Assembly: GCA_031216915.1 (NCBI GenBank)
Contig: CM062296.1
Span: 793,223,823 to 793,287,822 of the forward strand
DNA length: 64,000 bases
Source: Pictodentalium vernedei
Taxonomy: Eukaryota > Mollusca > Scaphopoda > Dentaliida > Dentaliidae
Direction of reading: 5' to 3'
In this document: one piece after another, positions 1 through 10,584 of the stretch
How the letters are laid out: every line of letters begins with the position of its first letter
Position numbering within the stretch: the first letter of the stretch is position 1
Notes under the pieces: generated by a model
Told to the model about the DNA's origin: nothing
What the model saw: only the letters and a program-made list of their open reading frames with translations
The model's database searches: none
Program-made: the position numbers and the translations under genes

Positions 1-133
1 TGGGATAGCATCATCAAATTCACCATTTGGGGACCTCATTCTGCAAATGTCAGATTGCTTACTTTCAGGCCTTACAGCATGTTGGGGCACCTGTTCTTTT
101 GCAGTAAAAGTGATCAATTTTGGAATTAGGCCC
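1..133. repeat. Fragment of dispersed repeat shared with 43276-43530
   Basis: The first ~90 bases (ATCATCAAATTCACC, GGGGACCTCATTCTGCA, TCAGATTGCTTACTTTCAGGCC) match the end of the repeat at 43276-43530. The remainder (GGGGCACCTGTTCTTTTGCAG, GGAATTAGGCCC) matches the right end of the family seen at 14543 and 29003. This is a mosaic of two repeat ends cut by the window edge. Confidence 0.5.
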
Positions 134-386
134 TTAACTCTTTACCTAACATGAAAAGCAGACGGCACTTGCAAAAAATATTCTTGAATAACTAATTTTT
201 TTCATTTTTTGTCTCAAAAAGCATAGGTTATGACCCCCTTATTGGAACGGGCTCGACAAACTCATTCCAGCAGGGGGTCATAACCTATGTTTTTGAAACA
301 AAAAATGAAAAAATAATGAAAATTAATTGCCGATTTTTTTAGAATAGCACTGGCAGTTTTGGCCGTTTCGTTTGGTAAAGGGTTAA
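134..386. mobile_element. Palindromic MITE, TTAA-flanked
   Basis: Terminal sequences TTAACTCTTTACCTAAC and TTTGGTAAAGGGTTAA form imperfect inverted repeats bounded by TTAA. The centre is a long hairpin (around 190-330) with arms GGTTATGACCCC / GGGGTCATAACC and AAAAAATGAAAA on each side. There is no coding capacity. The same family recurs at 5986, 8212, 27723 and 43847 (with shortened copies at 25352 and 28010), and TTAA as target duplication is what piggyBac-type elements leave. Confidence 0.7.
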
Positions 387-908
387 GAATTAAGAAAACT
401 GTAGTGAAAATGACAAGTTTGGACACTGAAAGGCCTGGGAAAGTTTTCAAAGAATATCCATTACACCCCAGCATGTCATAGTCAAGACGTGACTCAACAT
501 TATTGTCAAGGTAATTTAACCCTCTGCACACCAATCTCAGAATGCCAAAATTTGAAGCAGCAAATTTTTTCCCATTCTGTATCAAGGGATTTAACTGGTT
601 GAGGGCTACGTTATTTTTGGTAGTCGGAATATGTTCATCAAAATTTGTTTTATTACAAATTATTAAAGAGTGCCCACAGTCAATCTTCAATAATTTGTGA
701 TAAAACAAATTTATACAAACAAAATATTATTTTCGTTTGACTGAAAATGAAACATAAGCAAGGAAAATGTTGGTTTTTGCTCTGATACCCTCATATTTTT
801 GAAAGCTTTGACAATTTTGGCAAATGTTCCTAGTTGTGTTTGATAAAGGTTAAAGAAGTGTATTTTTTATTACCACTTGACTGTATAAATATTATGTTCT
901 ATTTTTAG
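387..908. other. Intron sequence, nothing recognised
   Basis: AT-rich intron upstream of the first exon seen here. I see no repeat family, conserved frame or structural RNA. The only signal is the polypyrimidine tract and AG acceptor just before 909. Confidence 0.5.
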
Positions 909-1096
909 TTCATGCCAAAATCCAATGATTCTATATTGGTAACTGGTGCTGCTGATTGTAAAATAAGAGTACATGATTTGAATGTTAAGGAAACAACACA
1001 TATATTTGGATGTCATGCTGGCCGTGTAAAGAGAATAGCCACTGCACCAAATGTGCCCTTTATGTTTTGGAGTGCAGCTGAGGATGGCACAATAAT
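909..1096 (+). CDS. WDTC1: WDTC1/DCAF9-like, internal exon (WD40 repeat)
   Basis: Internal coding exon of a WD40/TPR protein of the WDTC1 (DCAF9) family, which in animals acts as a substrate receptor for CUL4-DDB1 E3 ubiquitin ligase and is linked to adipose regulation. It opens after a pyrimidine-rich tract ending TTTTTAG with codon TTC (phase 0) and ends ATA AT before GTAATT. The 62 codons include ILVTGAADCKIRVHDL, VKETTHIFG, RVKRIATAP and FWSAAEDGTI, which I recognise as a WD40 blade of WDTC1 from memory of the family. The exon ends after two bases of a codon, completed to Met by the G that opens the next exon. Earlier exons (N-terminus, first WD repeats) are upstream of the window. The family call is firm; orthology is inferred. 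Confidence 0.88.
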
Positions 1097-1139
1097 GTAA
1101 TTATTTTAGATTTCCTGTCATATGTTTCAAAGTACCAAC

Positions 1140-1456
1140 TACAGTTAAAACTAGAAGTCCTGTCACAAATAGTGCGCTTATCTAGGCTTAATTGCACCTT
1201 GGAATTGCACGCATTTGCCATATCGAATGGCATCCAAAGCATGGCAGGTTCTCTTGGTTACTCATAGCAAACACATGCAATGTTTCTGCCAATGGACCTC
1301 CGGGTTACCCGGAGGTCCATTGGCTGAAACATTGCTTGTGCACAGGCCATATGTAGAAATTTTATAGCTTTACTTGGGCCTTAACGCGTACATTAACGCG
1401 CATATCAACGAGCTATTTGTGCGCATTTCATGACAGGACTTCTAGTTTTAACTGTA
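1140..1456. mobile_element. TA-flanked MITE with central palindrome (CAGTTAAAAC family)
   Basis: Inverted termini CAGTTAAAACTAGAAGTCCT and AGGACTTCTAGTTTTAACTG lie between TA dinucleotides. The centre is a near-perfect hairpin (ACCTCCGGGTTACCCGGAGG) flanked by CCAATGG and AAACATTGC arms. A second copy in opposite orientation is at 21193-21509. The TA target duplication points to the Tc1/mariner group; the element is non-autonomous. Confidence 0.75.
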
Positions 1457-2353
1457 TACAACTCACTGACAAATCCAGGATTATGTATTACCCCAGCTCT
1501 AACAAATCTGTTGATATATCCTTGAATTTTACAGGCCTGGCAATCTAGAAAATCAAGGAGTGCAAAACAATTGCCCTCCGATTGCTTGGGAGTGCAATTG
1601 CACCTGAAATTTTCAATGCAAAACGTGTATGCTATTTTGCATGTATTCACTTCAAGGTATTAATATTGTGACTGAAAAATTGTACTATATTCAGCTGCAT
1701 GGTGGAAAAATTGGCACACACATCTTCTCATTATTAAAAATGTTACATTCAGTTATTATGTGACTGTCTTTTACACTAAAAATGTATCGAAATGCGACAC
1801 AGAATGGGCCATGAATTATTGCGAGTCAATACAACATTGACAAATCGTCCCCTGAGTTCCGATGTGTTCTCTGAGCACATTGGAACTCAGGGGACGATTT
1901 GATAATAAATTTTAAAGGCAGTCCCAAGCAGGTCTGGCATTCCAGAAAATCAAGGGGTGCAAAAAATTGCCCTCCTCAATTTTTTCTAGGCGTGCAGTAG
2001 GCATGCAGCACTCCGACTCTCCAAAAGAATGCCAGGCCTGATTTTATTGGCTAAGAATGTCAGGTGCATACCGGCGGTTAATCACATACACTGTGGGTGT
2101 CACCTGAATACACAGTTACCAAGAGTTATCTTTTTTGGGTGAGTAGCCACTCTTTCTTGGGTGAGTAGCTGCCATTACTATTTTCATGTATTTCCATTCG
2201 GCTCAAATTTTCAAAATTAAAATTGAAACAAAATAAGAGAATTTAAGTACCAACAAATTTTCAAGATACCATATTTATTGATTTAAAACATTAAATATTT
2301 GAAAAATGGACAGAAAATATTATTTGTAGTCCCAAAAGTTCTTTGTTATTTTT
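1457..2353. other. Intron with hairpin at 1841-1901
   Basis: Mostly unassigned intron. It contains a near-perfect inverted repeat at 1841-1901 (arms CAAATCGTCCCCTGAGTTCC and the complement). A short repeated phrase near 1530-1590 and 1930-2000 (AATCAAGGRGTGCAAAA, TTGCCCTCC) indicates diverged copies of a small repeat. Confidence 0.45.
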
Positions 2354-3120
2354 ATACCCCTGCCCCCAGTGGGGATATATAGGATTTGCCTTGTCCATTC
2401 ATCTGTCTGTCAGTTTGTTCATCCATCTGTCTGTCCATCCCAAAATTCAATCATGAATAACTTGTAAAGTACTTGTTGAGTGACTTGATATTTGGTATGC
2501 AAGTGTATCCTAATGCTGTATACTCATAGTGAAATGTAGGTGTCGTGCAAGATTTTATTGCCAAAGTCATTGGCCTTCATGAACTTAGAATTTGTTCTTC
2601 TTGAAATTAATTCATGAATAACTTGTAGAGTACTCAACGGAATGATTTCATCATATTTGGTGTGCAAGTCTATCCTATTGATGTCTACCCACAGTACAAG
2701 GCAGATGTTATGCAGTGTATTATGGTAGGAGTTCTTGCATTTTATGGACCTTGATTTTGTCCGTCCCAAAATTCAGTCATAAATAACTTGTTTAATTAAG
2801 GATATCTTCATGGTGTGATCAACTCCTCCCATAGTTTCTAATGTAAAGAGTTGAAACTTTAAGATATGGTTACACATATCTTGCAGATGCGCAACATATA
2901 TAAAGTTTGCAGAAAAATTTTTTTTCAGAGAATTAGAGGCAGGGGTAAGTTTTTGTGTCACCCTTTAGTGACAATGGTTTTTATGATATATGCTCAATGG
3001 TCTGTAATCTGTCACAGGTCTGTCATCTGCTATCCTTCAGCGTCACTCAGTAATAAATGTTTCTTTTCTGTAATGCTATCCATGCTATTGCAGGCGGGGA
3101 TATATGCCACCCTCGACTTT
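2354..3120. repeat. Hairpin-headed tandem-repeat element, ~162-bp monomers
   Basis: The head has ATACCCCTGCCCCCAGTGGGG followed by ATATATAGG and a CTGTC/CATC-rich stretch. Then come about three monomers marked by TCATGAATAACTTGTA at about 2449, 2610 and 2774 (spacing ~162). A tail near 3092 (GGCGGGGATATATGCCACCC) resembles the tails of the elements at 8331, 30866 and 44246. No coding capacity. Confidence 0.55.
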
Positions 3121-3696
3121 GCTCTAGTAACAATTCTATCAATTTTTTTGTGCTGAAGCGAACATTTTCTTTACAGTTTTCTCAACAAAGTAAAAGTGAA
3201 TTTTTGAACATTTAAAAGTGCTTTGTTAACTCTTTTCAGGTGGTAATGACAGTAAATGTATGTAAACTTGATGGTTTTTATTCAACTATTCATTAACCTT
3301 ATTCCTGAAGATCATCGGCAGGGTAAATTCGTAATATAGTTAGCAAGTGACCAGTACTTGCTGACTATGTAACTAACATTAGCCTGATAGAATGACCAAT
3401 GAATGGTTATAATTAGCTACCAAGGTCTGAGGAATACAATGATAGTTATGGTCAACAGTGTGCCCCATATTAACTCAATATACCAACACTGGTGGTACAT
3501 TTATATACCAATTGTCTCTGTCCATCATTTTGTTTTTGTCGCAAAAATGGTTGTTGGAATTCCACAAACTGGCACTTTAGAACAGAGTTCCCTCTCAAAT
3601 GAAAAGTCCTTGAATTTTAGCTCCTTCCTTAGGAAGTGCTTGAATTTGTTTCTGTCCTTGAAAAGTACTTGATTTACCACCATCTTACATGAAAAG

Positions 3697-4130
3697 TACA
3701 GTAGAATCCTCTTAATTGAATATCCATTTTGCCAGTGAAAATTATTCAATTAACAGGAGTATACAATTAACAGGGATTTGGTCAGTTTCCTGTGTTCTGG
3801 AGGTAAACTGAGCATTTATTCTATTATACCTTGTTTGACAGAGCTCATAGAGCTCTGTCAAACAAGATATAATAGAATAAATGCCTGTATTGGATACAGT
3901 GAGGCCAAAAAGGTTGATAAATAAGGGGAATTTGGAGCATGTCACAGTAATTTTTTCGACATATTACAAAAATTTATATACAATTAACAGGCGTTTACTC
4001 TACAACCCATATGCAGTTAACAGATCAAATTTGTACAGAAGGTATGATAAATGGTTTTGTGTTTGAAAATTATATTCAATTAACAGGGATATACAATTAA
4101 GAGATATCCAATTAAGTGGGCTCCACTGTA
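3697..4130. mobile_element. pogo-like MITE with long central palindrome
   Basis: TA-flanked termini CAGTAGAATCCTCTTAATTG and CAATTAAGTGGGCTCCACTG are imperfect inverted repeats of the CAGT(G/A)GAAyCC type common in pogo/Tc1-type elements. Subterminal ATTCAATTAACAGG motifs repeat on both sides. The centre (about 3812-3886) is a palindrome with arms GCATTTATTCTATTATA.. and TTTGACAGAGCTC. Related copies lie at 7631-8062 and 25739-26156. Confidence 0.65.
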
Positions 4131-5787
4131 CTTGAATTTAGTTTACCTTCAGTGCTGAGCATCGATATAAGAGGTCTGACACGGACAAAGTCCGACTCAG
4201 TTATGCGTTTGTCAAACGGCCAGTTGCTTGCGCCTGTCTCTCTGTCTGAGGCCAAGTTTTATAGTTAAGTGGGCAGTGACGCATGGGAATGGTGGGTGAA
4301 TTATCGCTCACCTCTATTTTTGTTCATTGAAAGTACAAATCCATAACAGTTTATTTCCTGTCATCATAATATAAGACAATCCTTTACGAATTCCATATAC
4401 CATGTTATAAAACTTCAATGCAAAACAAAAACATAAAACAAGGATTTTGTAGATGGACTCTTTCCCAGGGGATTACTCCTGCAACGTATCGAACATGCAG
4501 TGCTTACCCTTGATTTGAATTTCCGTATTCACAATTGTCAAAAGCAACCTGAATGCAGTGTTTTCAATTGAAGTACTGTCGTCACACTGACTTATCAATG
4601 ATATGTTATAAACCCTTCAGGGTATGTGTTAATTATAATTAGAATGTCTAACCTGTTGCTAATTTCAGTGGATGTCACCTATTCTTTGCCAGTAACATTT
4701 TACCTGTGTCTGGCAGGGTCTCTAAATGTCTGATAGGAGTCAGTTTGCACCTGTCATTTTGTCCGGCACCCCCCCTCCCCCCCCCCCCCCCCCCCAAAAA
4801 AAAAATTATATTCAGGCTTGATGCTGAGACAAGGAGATTTGAGATAAACAACCTCAGCCTGCCCCCATGGAAACACTAGGTAGTAAAGCAATGCTTGTCT
4901 ACTGTGGTAAAGAGGCTCCACTTTACTGGTAAAATAGGATCCAGTCAGCATGCTTTGGGGTGGAAGTCCGCTAAAATGGGCAACCTGGGTATAACGTGTA
5001 ACTAAACATTACTTTATTTCCATATTGTGGTTACGATAAGACAGTGTGCAGAAATATGTGATCTTAAACACCAATACATGAATAAATAACTTCAGTCTGA
5101 TGTGTAGATTCTATAGGCCACTGCATTTTATTTCATGAGTTTCTGTCAGATCTGAAAATATGCTGTGATGTAATGCACTGTTGGAAAGGCCTCTCTCAGC
5201 CCTTTCCAACAGTTTGTCACATCACCGCATTTCGTCGTCCTGTCATCATAACAATAGGTTTTATCATCATTGCAAAGTAGATCATGGTTCTGGAAGAGTT
5301 ACAATTTAATCTATTTAGTTTTGGGTCATTGTGCCAAAGGTTAAGATCACAGTGCCTAGAACTTAAATTTTTTTCTGTGGAGTTGGTTTCTGCTCTCTGA
5401 TTAAAATTCTGCTTGGTCAGTCAAAACCAAATTGAAATGGGGGGTGGGGGTTCAAAGAGATGATGAAGGGAAGAAATAATGATTAACAAATGTTTGGCAA
5501 TCGCATCGGACATTGGCCGATTTCAAGTCATAGGTTGACCATCGGTAGATGTGTATGAACCTCGGTTTGTGCCAATGGTTACATGGAACACCATGTGATC
5601 AAAATTGTTTGTATTTACATTTGTTTATAACGATTTAATATGAGCAGTAACAAGCTAATTATTACTCATCAGCTCAAAATAATGATATATACAGAGTTTC
5701 TATCCCATATCAGGATGGTCAGATGCCATCTTATACATGTACACATATTTTTATTGTTGCCATAATTCATTCTAGTCAAATCAATAG
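4131..5787. other. Intron; poly-C/poly-A tract and small palindrome
   Basis: Holds a C tract running into an A tract at about 4770-4805, and a short palindrome near 5180-5215 (GGAAAGGCC..GCCCTTTCC, GTGATG/CATCAC outside). At 5320-5370 there is a phrase (GGGTCATTGTGCCAAAGGT) repeated at 7390-7420 and 7550-7570. No gene or complete element recognised. Confidence 0.45.
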
Positions 5788-5949
5788 AGAGTAATCATTT
5801 GACTGGACTTGTTACGTGAAATAATTCATGAGAGGTGAGGGACATTGTACCAACACAAGTGCACGAATGTGCACAAGTGTTTTACAATATAGTCCCTCAC
5901 CTCGAATGAATTATTTCACGTAACCAGTCCAGTCAAGCGATTACTCTGT
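5788..5949. repeat. Long inverted repeat (foldback)
   Basis: Arms AGAGTAATCATTTGACTGGA..CGTGAAATAATTCAT..GGTGAGGGAC and their near-exact complement enclose a loop that itself contains GTGCACGAATGTGCAC. Arm length is roughly 65 bases. Probably a MITE of its own; no convincing target duplication seen. Confidence 0.65.
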
Positions 5950-5985
5950 TTATTACTTTTCTTTATCAACGCTAATTATATTATT

Positions 5986-6203
5986 TAACCCTTTACCTAA
6001 CGTAACGGCCAGCACTATTCTCAAAAATCACCAATTAATTTTTTTTCATTTTTGGTCTCTAAAACATAGGTTATGACCCCCCATTGGGCTCGTTCCAATG
6101 AGGGGTCATAACCTATGTTTTTGAGACAAAAACTGAAAATAATAGCTATTCAAGAATTTTTTTTGCAAATGTCATCTGCTTTTCATATTAAGTAAAGGGT
6201 TAA
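5986..6203. mobile_element. Palindromic MITE, TTAA-flanked
   Basis: Same family as 134-386 but inverted. It starts TTAACCCTTTACCTAACG, ends AAGTAAAGGGTTAA, and the core hairpin has GGTTATGACCCCC and GGGGTCATAACC arms around CGTTCC. TTAA at both ends. Confidence 0.75.
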
Positions 6204-7630
6204 AAAAAACAAAAAACAATTAAGTCCCCATTACATCCACGGCAAAGCATCTTCGTTTGTGCGCCCAGATACATGACACAATTGTTGATTGCATAATTCA
6301 CTTGTGAAGTTATCATTTATAATCAAACCCAGAAATCCCAGTAAATCACACTTTGGAAAGTAATAAAAATTCTACTTCGCCGAACCTCTATTAAATTCAC
6401 AGCGTGTATTTGGCATCCCTGTGCTGCTCATGAAGCTGCATATTATTTTTCATTTATCATGTGCCGATTCATGCACATTCTGTAAATAATTGAGGATTTG
6501 CCCCACAGGTGCCTAGATATAATACCTTTATATAACTAATAATAATAAAAAAAAATCCCATATCTTACTGTACATATTTCAGTCTTTCTATTATGATCGT
6601 TTCAAAACTAATATATTCGTAAAAGCACAATGGCAAGTTTTATGACACATGTTGATTGATGGAAGGCTGCTTCAGTTATTAAGAGAAGATGACTGGAACC
6701 AAATTGGTTCAACCAATAAAAGAACTTGCTACAATGATTGGCAGGAACCACGATTGGTTTAATTTCATTGATTGGTCTGATCTTACTCTTGGCAGCAGCT
6801 CACGATGCACTGACATGTCATGTGATGACTCAAGAAATTCGACATCAAGAGAAAAATATCGAAAAAGTTTTTCGATTTTGGAAAAGGGAGTCACGGCATA
6901 TCCTTCTGGCTACCATATGGAGTGAAACATGCTATTGTTAAGTCCTAGAACTGGGAAAATGTTTTGGAACAAAAACATCATGTAACATCTGCACATCTTT
7001 CACTCCACTGGTGCACAGGAAGTGGGGATTCAAAAAATATTACCTGATTTTCGAATAAGATTTTTGCCGTCATAATCAAGTTTTTTTGAGTTTGACAAAA
7101 TACATGAAATGCATCATCAATGGGGCACTCGTAAGTCAATCAAATGTTTCTCCATGGAATGCATGACTGACAAGACATTGAGTAGCATTACTGGCCTTTG
7201 ATGTTTATCGAATTATGTTGTTTACGTACCAATTCTCATAAAGTGAATTTTGATTCAGTAGGAAATGGTTAATCGTTTGCTAGGTGGAACCAAAGCACGC
7301 TGTTGTCTTCTCGCAAAAAGAAAACATTGCAGGTGTGATGGCATACAAAAGTGACAACTTTCCTCAAAATTAAAATACTGTGGCATAATATGTGGGTCAA
7401 TGTGCCAAAGGTCACAGTGACTTTGAACTTAAAATTTTTTGGTAGTTGGTTTCCACTTTCCAGTAGAAATTCCCACTTGGTTGCTTGAATCCAGACTTGA
7501 CATGTGAGTTGAGAATGATGAGGGAAAGAACCTTATTCATTTTGGGGTCATTGCACCCAAGGTCAAGGTCACAGTGATCTAAAACTTGATTTCAGTTTCA
7601 AAACTGACACTGACATCTGTGATTACATAA
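6204..7630. other. Intron, nothing recognised apart from a dispersed phrase
   Basis: AT-rich intron. Around 7385-7600 a repeated phrase (GTCAATGTGCCAAAGGTCA, then GGTCAAGGTCACAGTGA) relates to 5320-5370 and suggests an old tandem repeat. The open frames at 6689-6941 have no family resemblance. Confidence 0.4.
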
Positions 7631-8062
7631 TACAGTGGAGCCCACTTAATTGGATATCTTTTAACTGAATAACCCGTTAATTGAATATAATTTCCCAACA
7701 CAATGCTATTTACCATACCTACAGTACAAATTTGACCTGTTAATTGAACATAGGTTATCCAGTAAACTCCTGTTAATTGAATAAAACATCTTGTAACCTG
7801 TTGAGAAATTACCATGACTCTCCCCAGTTTTCCTTTGTTTGTTGATCTGTTTGACCTCAGTACATCCAGTACATGCATTTAATCTGTTATAGCTTATTTG
7901 ACAGAGCTCATGGAGCTCTGTCAAACAAGATATAATAGAATAAATGCTAAGGTTATCTCTAGAATACAAGAAAGTGACACAATTTTTGTTAATTGAATAC
8001 TCCTGTCAATTGAATAATTTTCATTGGCAAAGTGGGTATTCAGTTCACAGGGTTTCACTGTA
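7631..8062. mobile_element. pogo-like MITE
   Basis: TA-flanked ends CAGTGGAGCCCACTTAATTG and CACAGGGTTTCACTG. Subterminal CTGTTAATTGAATA motifs and the central palindrome (TTTGACAGAGCTCATGGAG..) are shared with 3697-4130. No coding capacity. Confidence 0.68.
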
Positions 8063-8211
8063 TAACCCTTCAACAGCAAGGAAAATATTCACCTGTGTTT
8101 AGAGATACTGACCATTTGGACTGCTGACTATAAAGATATCATCTATCAGTTCTCATCAGAGACATAATGTTATTTGTATTGTTATAATAAATCCTACCAA
8201 CAGTGGATGTA

Positions 8212-9081
8212 TTAACCCTTTACTTAACACGAAAGACAGAGGACACTCACAAAATTATTGAATAACTAATCTTTGTCATTTTTTGCCTCAAAAACATTGC
8301 TTCTCATTAAAATGAGCACAAGCTCATTATACCCCCACAAAACGAAGTTTAAGAGGGTGTATATAGGAGTCAACTTGTCTGTAGGTCTGTCGACGTCTTC
8401 AGTCCGTTGCACATGTAAACTTGTGGAGTGAACTACTTCCACAGTTTTAGTCGCATTTTCATGAAACTTCACAGAAATGATCAACATTATGAGGGAAAAT
8501 GCGTGACATAATTTTTTTCCAGTTCGGATTCAAGATGGCCGACTGGTGGCCATATTGGATTTTGCAAAATACTTGTGGAACGAACTGCTTCTATAGTTTT
8601 TGCTGCATTTTCATGAAACTCAAAATAAATTGATCGACGTGATGAGGAGCAGTGCGTGACATGAATTTTTTCCAGATTGGATTCAAGATGGCTGACTGGA
8701 GTCCATAATGGATTTTGCAAAATACTTGTTGAGTGAACTACTTCCTGAGTTATAGTCCCATTTTCATGAAACTTCACCAAAATGATCAACATGATGAGGA
8801 GCAGTGCTTGACATAATCATTTTCCTGATCGAATTCAAGATGGCCGACTGGCAGCCATATTGGATTTTTTTTTACTTAGAAAAATTGAATGCCCCTTTTC
8901 AGTCCCCCACACAAGGCGGTATGCCATGGTGGGGGTATTCTGAGTGACAGACATCTTTAGTTCCAATGAGGGTTGATAAGCTGTGTTTTTGACAAAAAAA
9001 TGAAAAAATGAAGAAAATTGAATGGTGATTTTTGTGAATAGCCCTGGCTGGATTTGGCTGTTATGTTGGGTAAAGGGTTAA
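8212..9081. mobile_element. TTAA-flanked MITE split by a tandem-repeat element
   Basis: The outer parts (8212-8330 and about 8955-9081) are halves of the TTAACCCTTTAC..GTAAAGGGTTAA palindromic MITE. Its loop is occupied by the hairpin-headed element at 8331-8953. Removing the insert restores the usual hairpin flanks (CTCATTAAAATGAG.. / ..CCAATGAGGG). Confidence 0.65.
8331..8953. repeat. Hairpin-headed tandem-repeat element, ~154-bp monomers
   Basis: The head reads ATACCCCCACAAAACGAAG, then GTGTATATAGG and GTCTGTAGGTCTGTC. About three monomers are marked by TTTTCATGAAACT (8456, 8609, 8764) and TTCAAGATGGC. The tail GGTGGGGGTATTCTGAGTGA resembles those of 30866-39920 and 44246-44800. Weak frames inside are by-products of the monomers. 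Confidence 0.6.
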
Positions 9082-9149
9082 TTTATCGTAATGTGTTTCT
9101 GAGATTATTTACAGTACCACGGTGTTATTTCTTTGATAACAGAGTGGTG

Positions 9150-9535
9150 TCCAAGTGGATAAGTGTGCTGGTGACCGAGTGGATAAGAGAGTGGTGGGTA
9201 AGTGCACCGGTCTCTCATGCCAGAGGTCCAGGGATTGATCTTCAGGTAGGGAAAGATCTTGAAGTGTCCAAACACTCTCTGTCATCATCACTTGTGGGGT
9301 TGATGTTGTCACAACATACCATCCTATCGGGTGGAGATGTAAAATGGCAGTCCTCTATGTGGAGAGAGACATACTCGGACAGGCTAAAGATTCCTTCATA
9401 TTATTCGAGAAAAGTAAGACCACAAAATTGCCGCTATGAAGGTCATCCCACACACCTGCGCCATTGCCCCAAGGAGAAGCATTAATCTAAGTTGCATAAC
9501 TCGCTCGCAAATCCTTGTAAAACAAATAAGCTTAA
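9150..9535 (+). mobile_element. tRNA-derived SINE (Ser/Leu-like head), diverged
   Basis: The head has an A-box-like GTGACCGAGTGGATAAG near 9172 and a B-box-like GGTCCAGGGATTGATC near 9225, with the spacing of a class II tRNA-derived promoter. The A-rich end AAAACAAATAAG is near 9520. Boundaries are approximate; the body is unlike the SINEs at 13445, 41726 and 44851. Confidence 0.5.
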
Positions 9536-9700
9536 TATTTCCAGAGATTAGCTGTCTCTGGTGGCCACCTCTAGTTACTTTGATATTTTGACAATTTGGC
9601 TATGTTCAATTCAGCATAAAACACCCAAAAACTGAGATATAAATATTGACAAATGGCCACACATGTGCACGAATTCATATATAATCTAGGATAAGCTGGG

Positions 9701-9946
9701 TTAACCCTTTACCCAATGAATTGCCCGCATCCACCTGCGTAATATGCAAATTTTGTAGTTTAAAAAATATTATTTTTCAGAAAATTTCAACAAAACCATA
9801 TCATGTGACCGCTCGTTGGAACAAGCTCGTCGAGCTCGTTCCAACAAGGGGTCATATGATATCGTTTTGTTGAAATTGTTTGAAAAATTTGAAAACATAT
9901 TTAAAATAATAAATTTTGATATCGTCTGCATTGGGTAAAGGGTTAA
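9701..9946. mobile_element. Palindromic MITE, TTAA-flanked (second subfamily)
   Basis: TTAACCCTTTACCCAATG and CATTGGGTAAAGGGTTAA are exact inverted ends. The core has AACAAAACCATATCATGTGA arms around GGAACAAGCTCGTCGAGC. A partial relative with the same core lies at 30735-30863. It ends 49 bases before the exon at 9996. Confidence 0.78.
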
Positions 9947-9995
9947 GTTGTTCTATTCTAGCCTTGTTTTAAGAATGAAAAATTTTATTTTTTAG

Positions 9996-10220
9996 GCAAT
10001 TTGATCTGAGATGTCCAGAAAAAAGCCAAACTCAACCAAAGAATGTTCTCATCAATTTGAATGCTCACATTGGGCATCAAGCTGAAGCCAAATGTATTTC
10101 CATAAATCCAGTCCGACCTGAGCTGTTAGCAGTAGGAGCTAATGATCCATATGTTAGAGTATATGATCGTAGACATTTAACATGTAAAGGAATTAAATTC
10201 CCAAGTGATTATGGCAATAG
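9996..10220 (+). CDS. WDTC1: WDTC1/DCAF9-like, internal exon (WD40 repeats)
   Basis: Second coding exon in the window. Acceptor TTTTTTAG is followed by G CAA TTT GAT CTG, so the joined reading is DGTIMQFDLRCPEK, the usual end of a WD blade (x-QFDLR). The rest reads NVLINLNAHIGHQAEAKC, SINPVRPELLAVGANDPYVRVYDRR, the next WD blade with the WDTC1-typical LAVGAxxPxVRxYD motif. It ends GGC AAT AG before the donor GTATGG, leaving two bases of an Arg codon. The phase matches the exon at 24702, not the one at 29579, which is how the intervening exon was found. The intron before it is about 8.9 kb and filled with MITEs and tandem arrays. Confidence 0.9.
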
Positions 10221-10247
10221 GTATGGTTATGATTTATATGCCTGTTT

Positions 10248-10476
10248 TTAACCCTAAAGGGCCTGGACAAGTGTCGTGAATTCCCTCCAGCCCACAGCCT
10301 ATATACATCCAGAGGCTAGCAGTGATTTCTAGTAATGTCTTGGCTGCCTTAATAGACTTGATTAGATACAACTGCCTATCTAATCTGTCTGTGGTCAACC
10401 GGACCTCCTCATCATGGCATGTTAAGGGCACCTGTTCTGAGCTCGAAAAAGTCAGAAATAGTCCTTTAGAGGTTAA
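10248..10476. mobile_element. MITE with CCTWAAGGGCCTG ends
   Basis: TTAACCCTAAAGGGCCTGG at the left and TAGTCCTTTAGAGGTTAA at the right, bounded by TTAA. The core holds CTAGTAATGTCTTGGCTGCC. Relatives at 14543-14780 and 29003-29233 have a clearer central hairpin (GTCTTGGCTGCC / GGCAGCCAAG). Confidence 0.6.
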
Positions 10477-10584
10477 AAATCTGGAGTATTATGTTATGGC
10501 ACTGTCTGTCTCTTTCTGTTCATCCAGATATCTGGCCACTTGTCCATCTGTCAATTAACTTTTCCGTGTTCAAGCCATAACTTT

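Noticed and set aside
2866..3156. Small plus-strand frame as a gene
   Set aside because: Lies in a tandem-repeat element and its tail; no family resemblance and no splice context.
4754..4951. Minus-strand frame with Gly run
   Set aside because: The Gly residues come from the C homopolymer at about 4775-4795; not a protein-coding signal.
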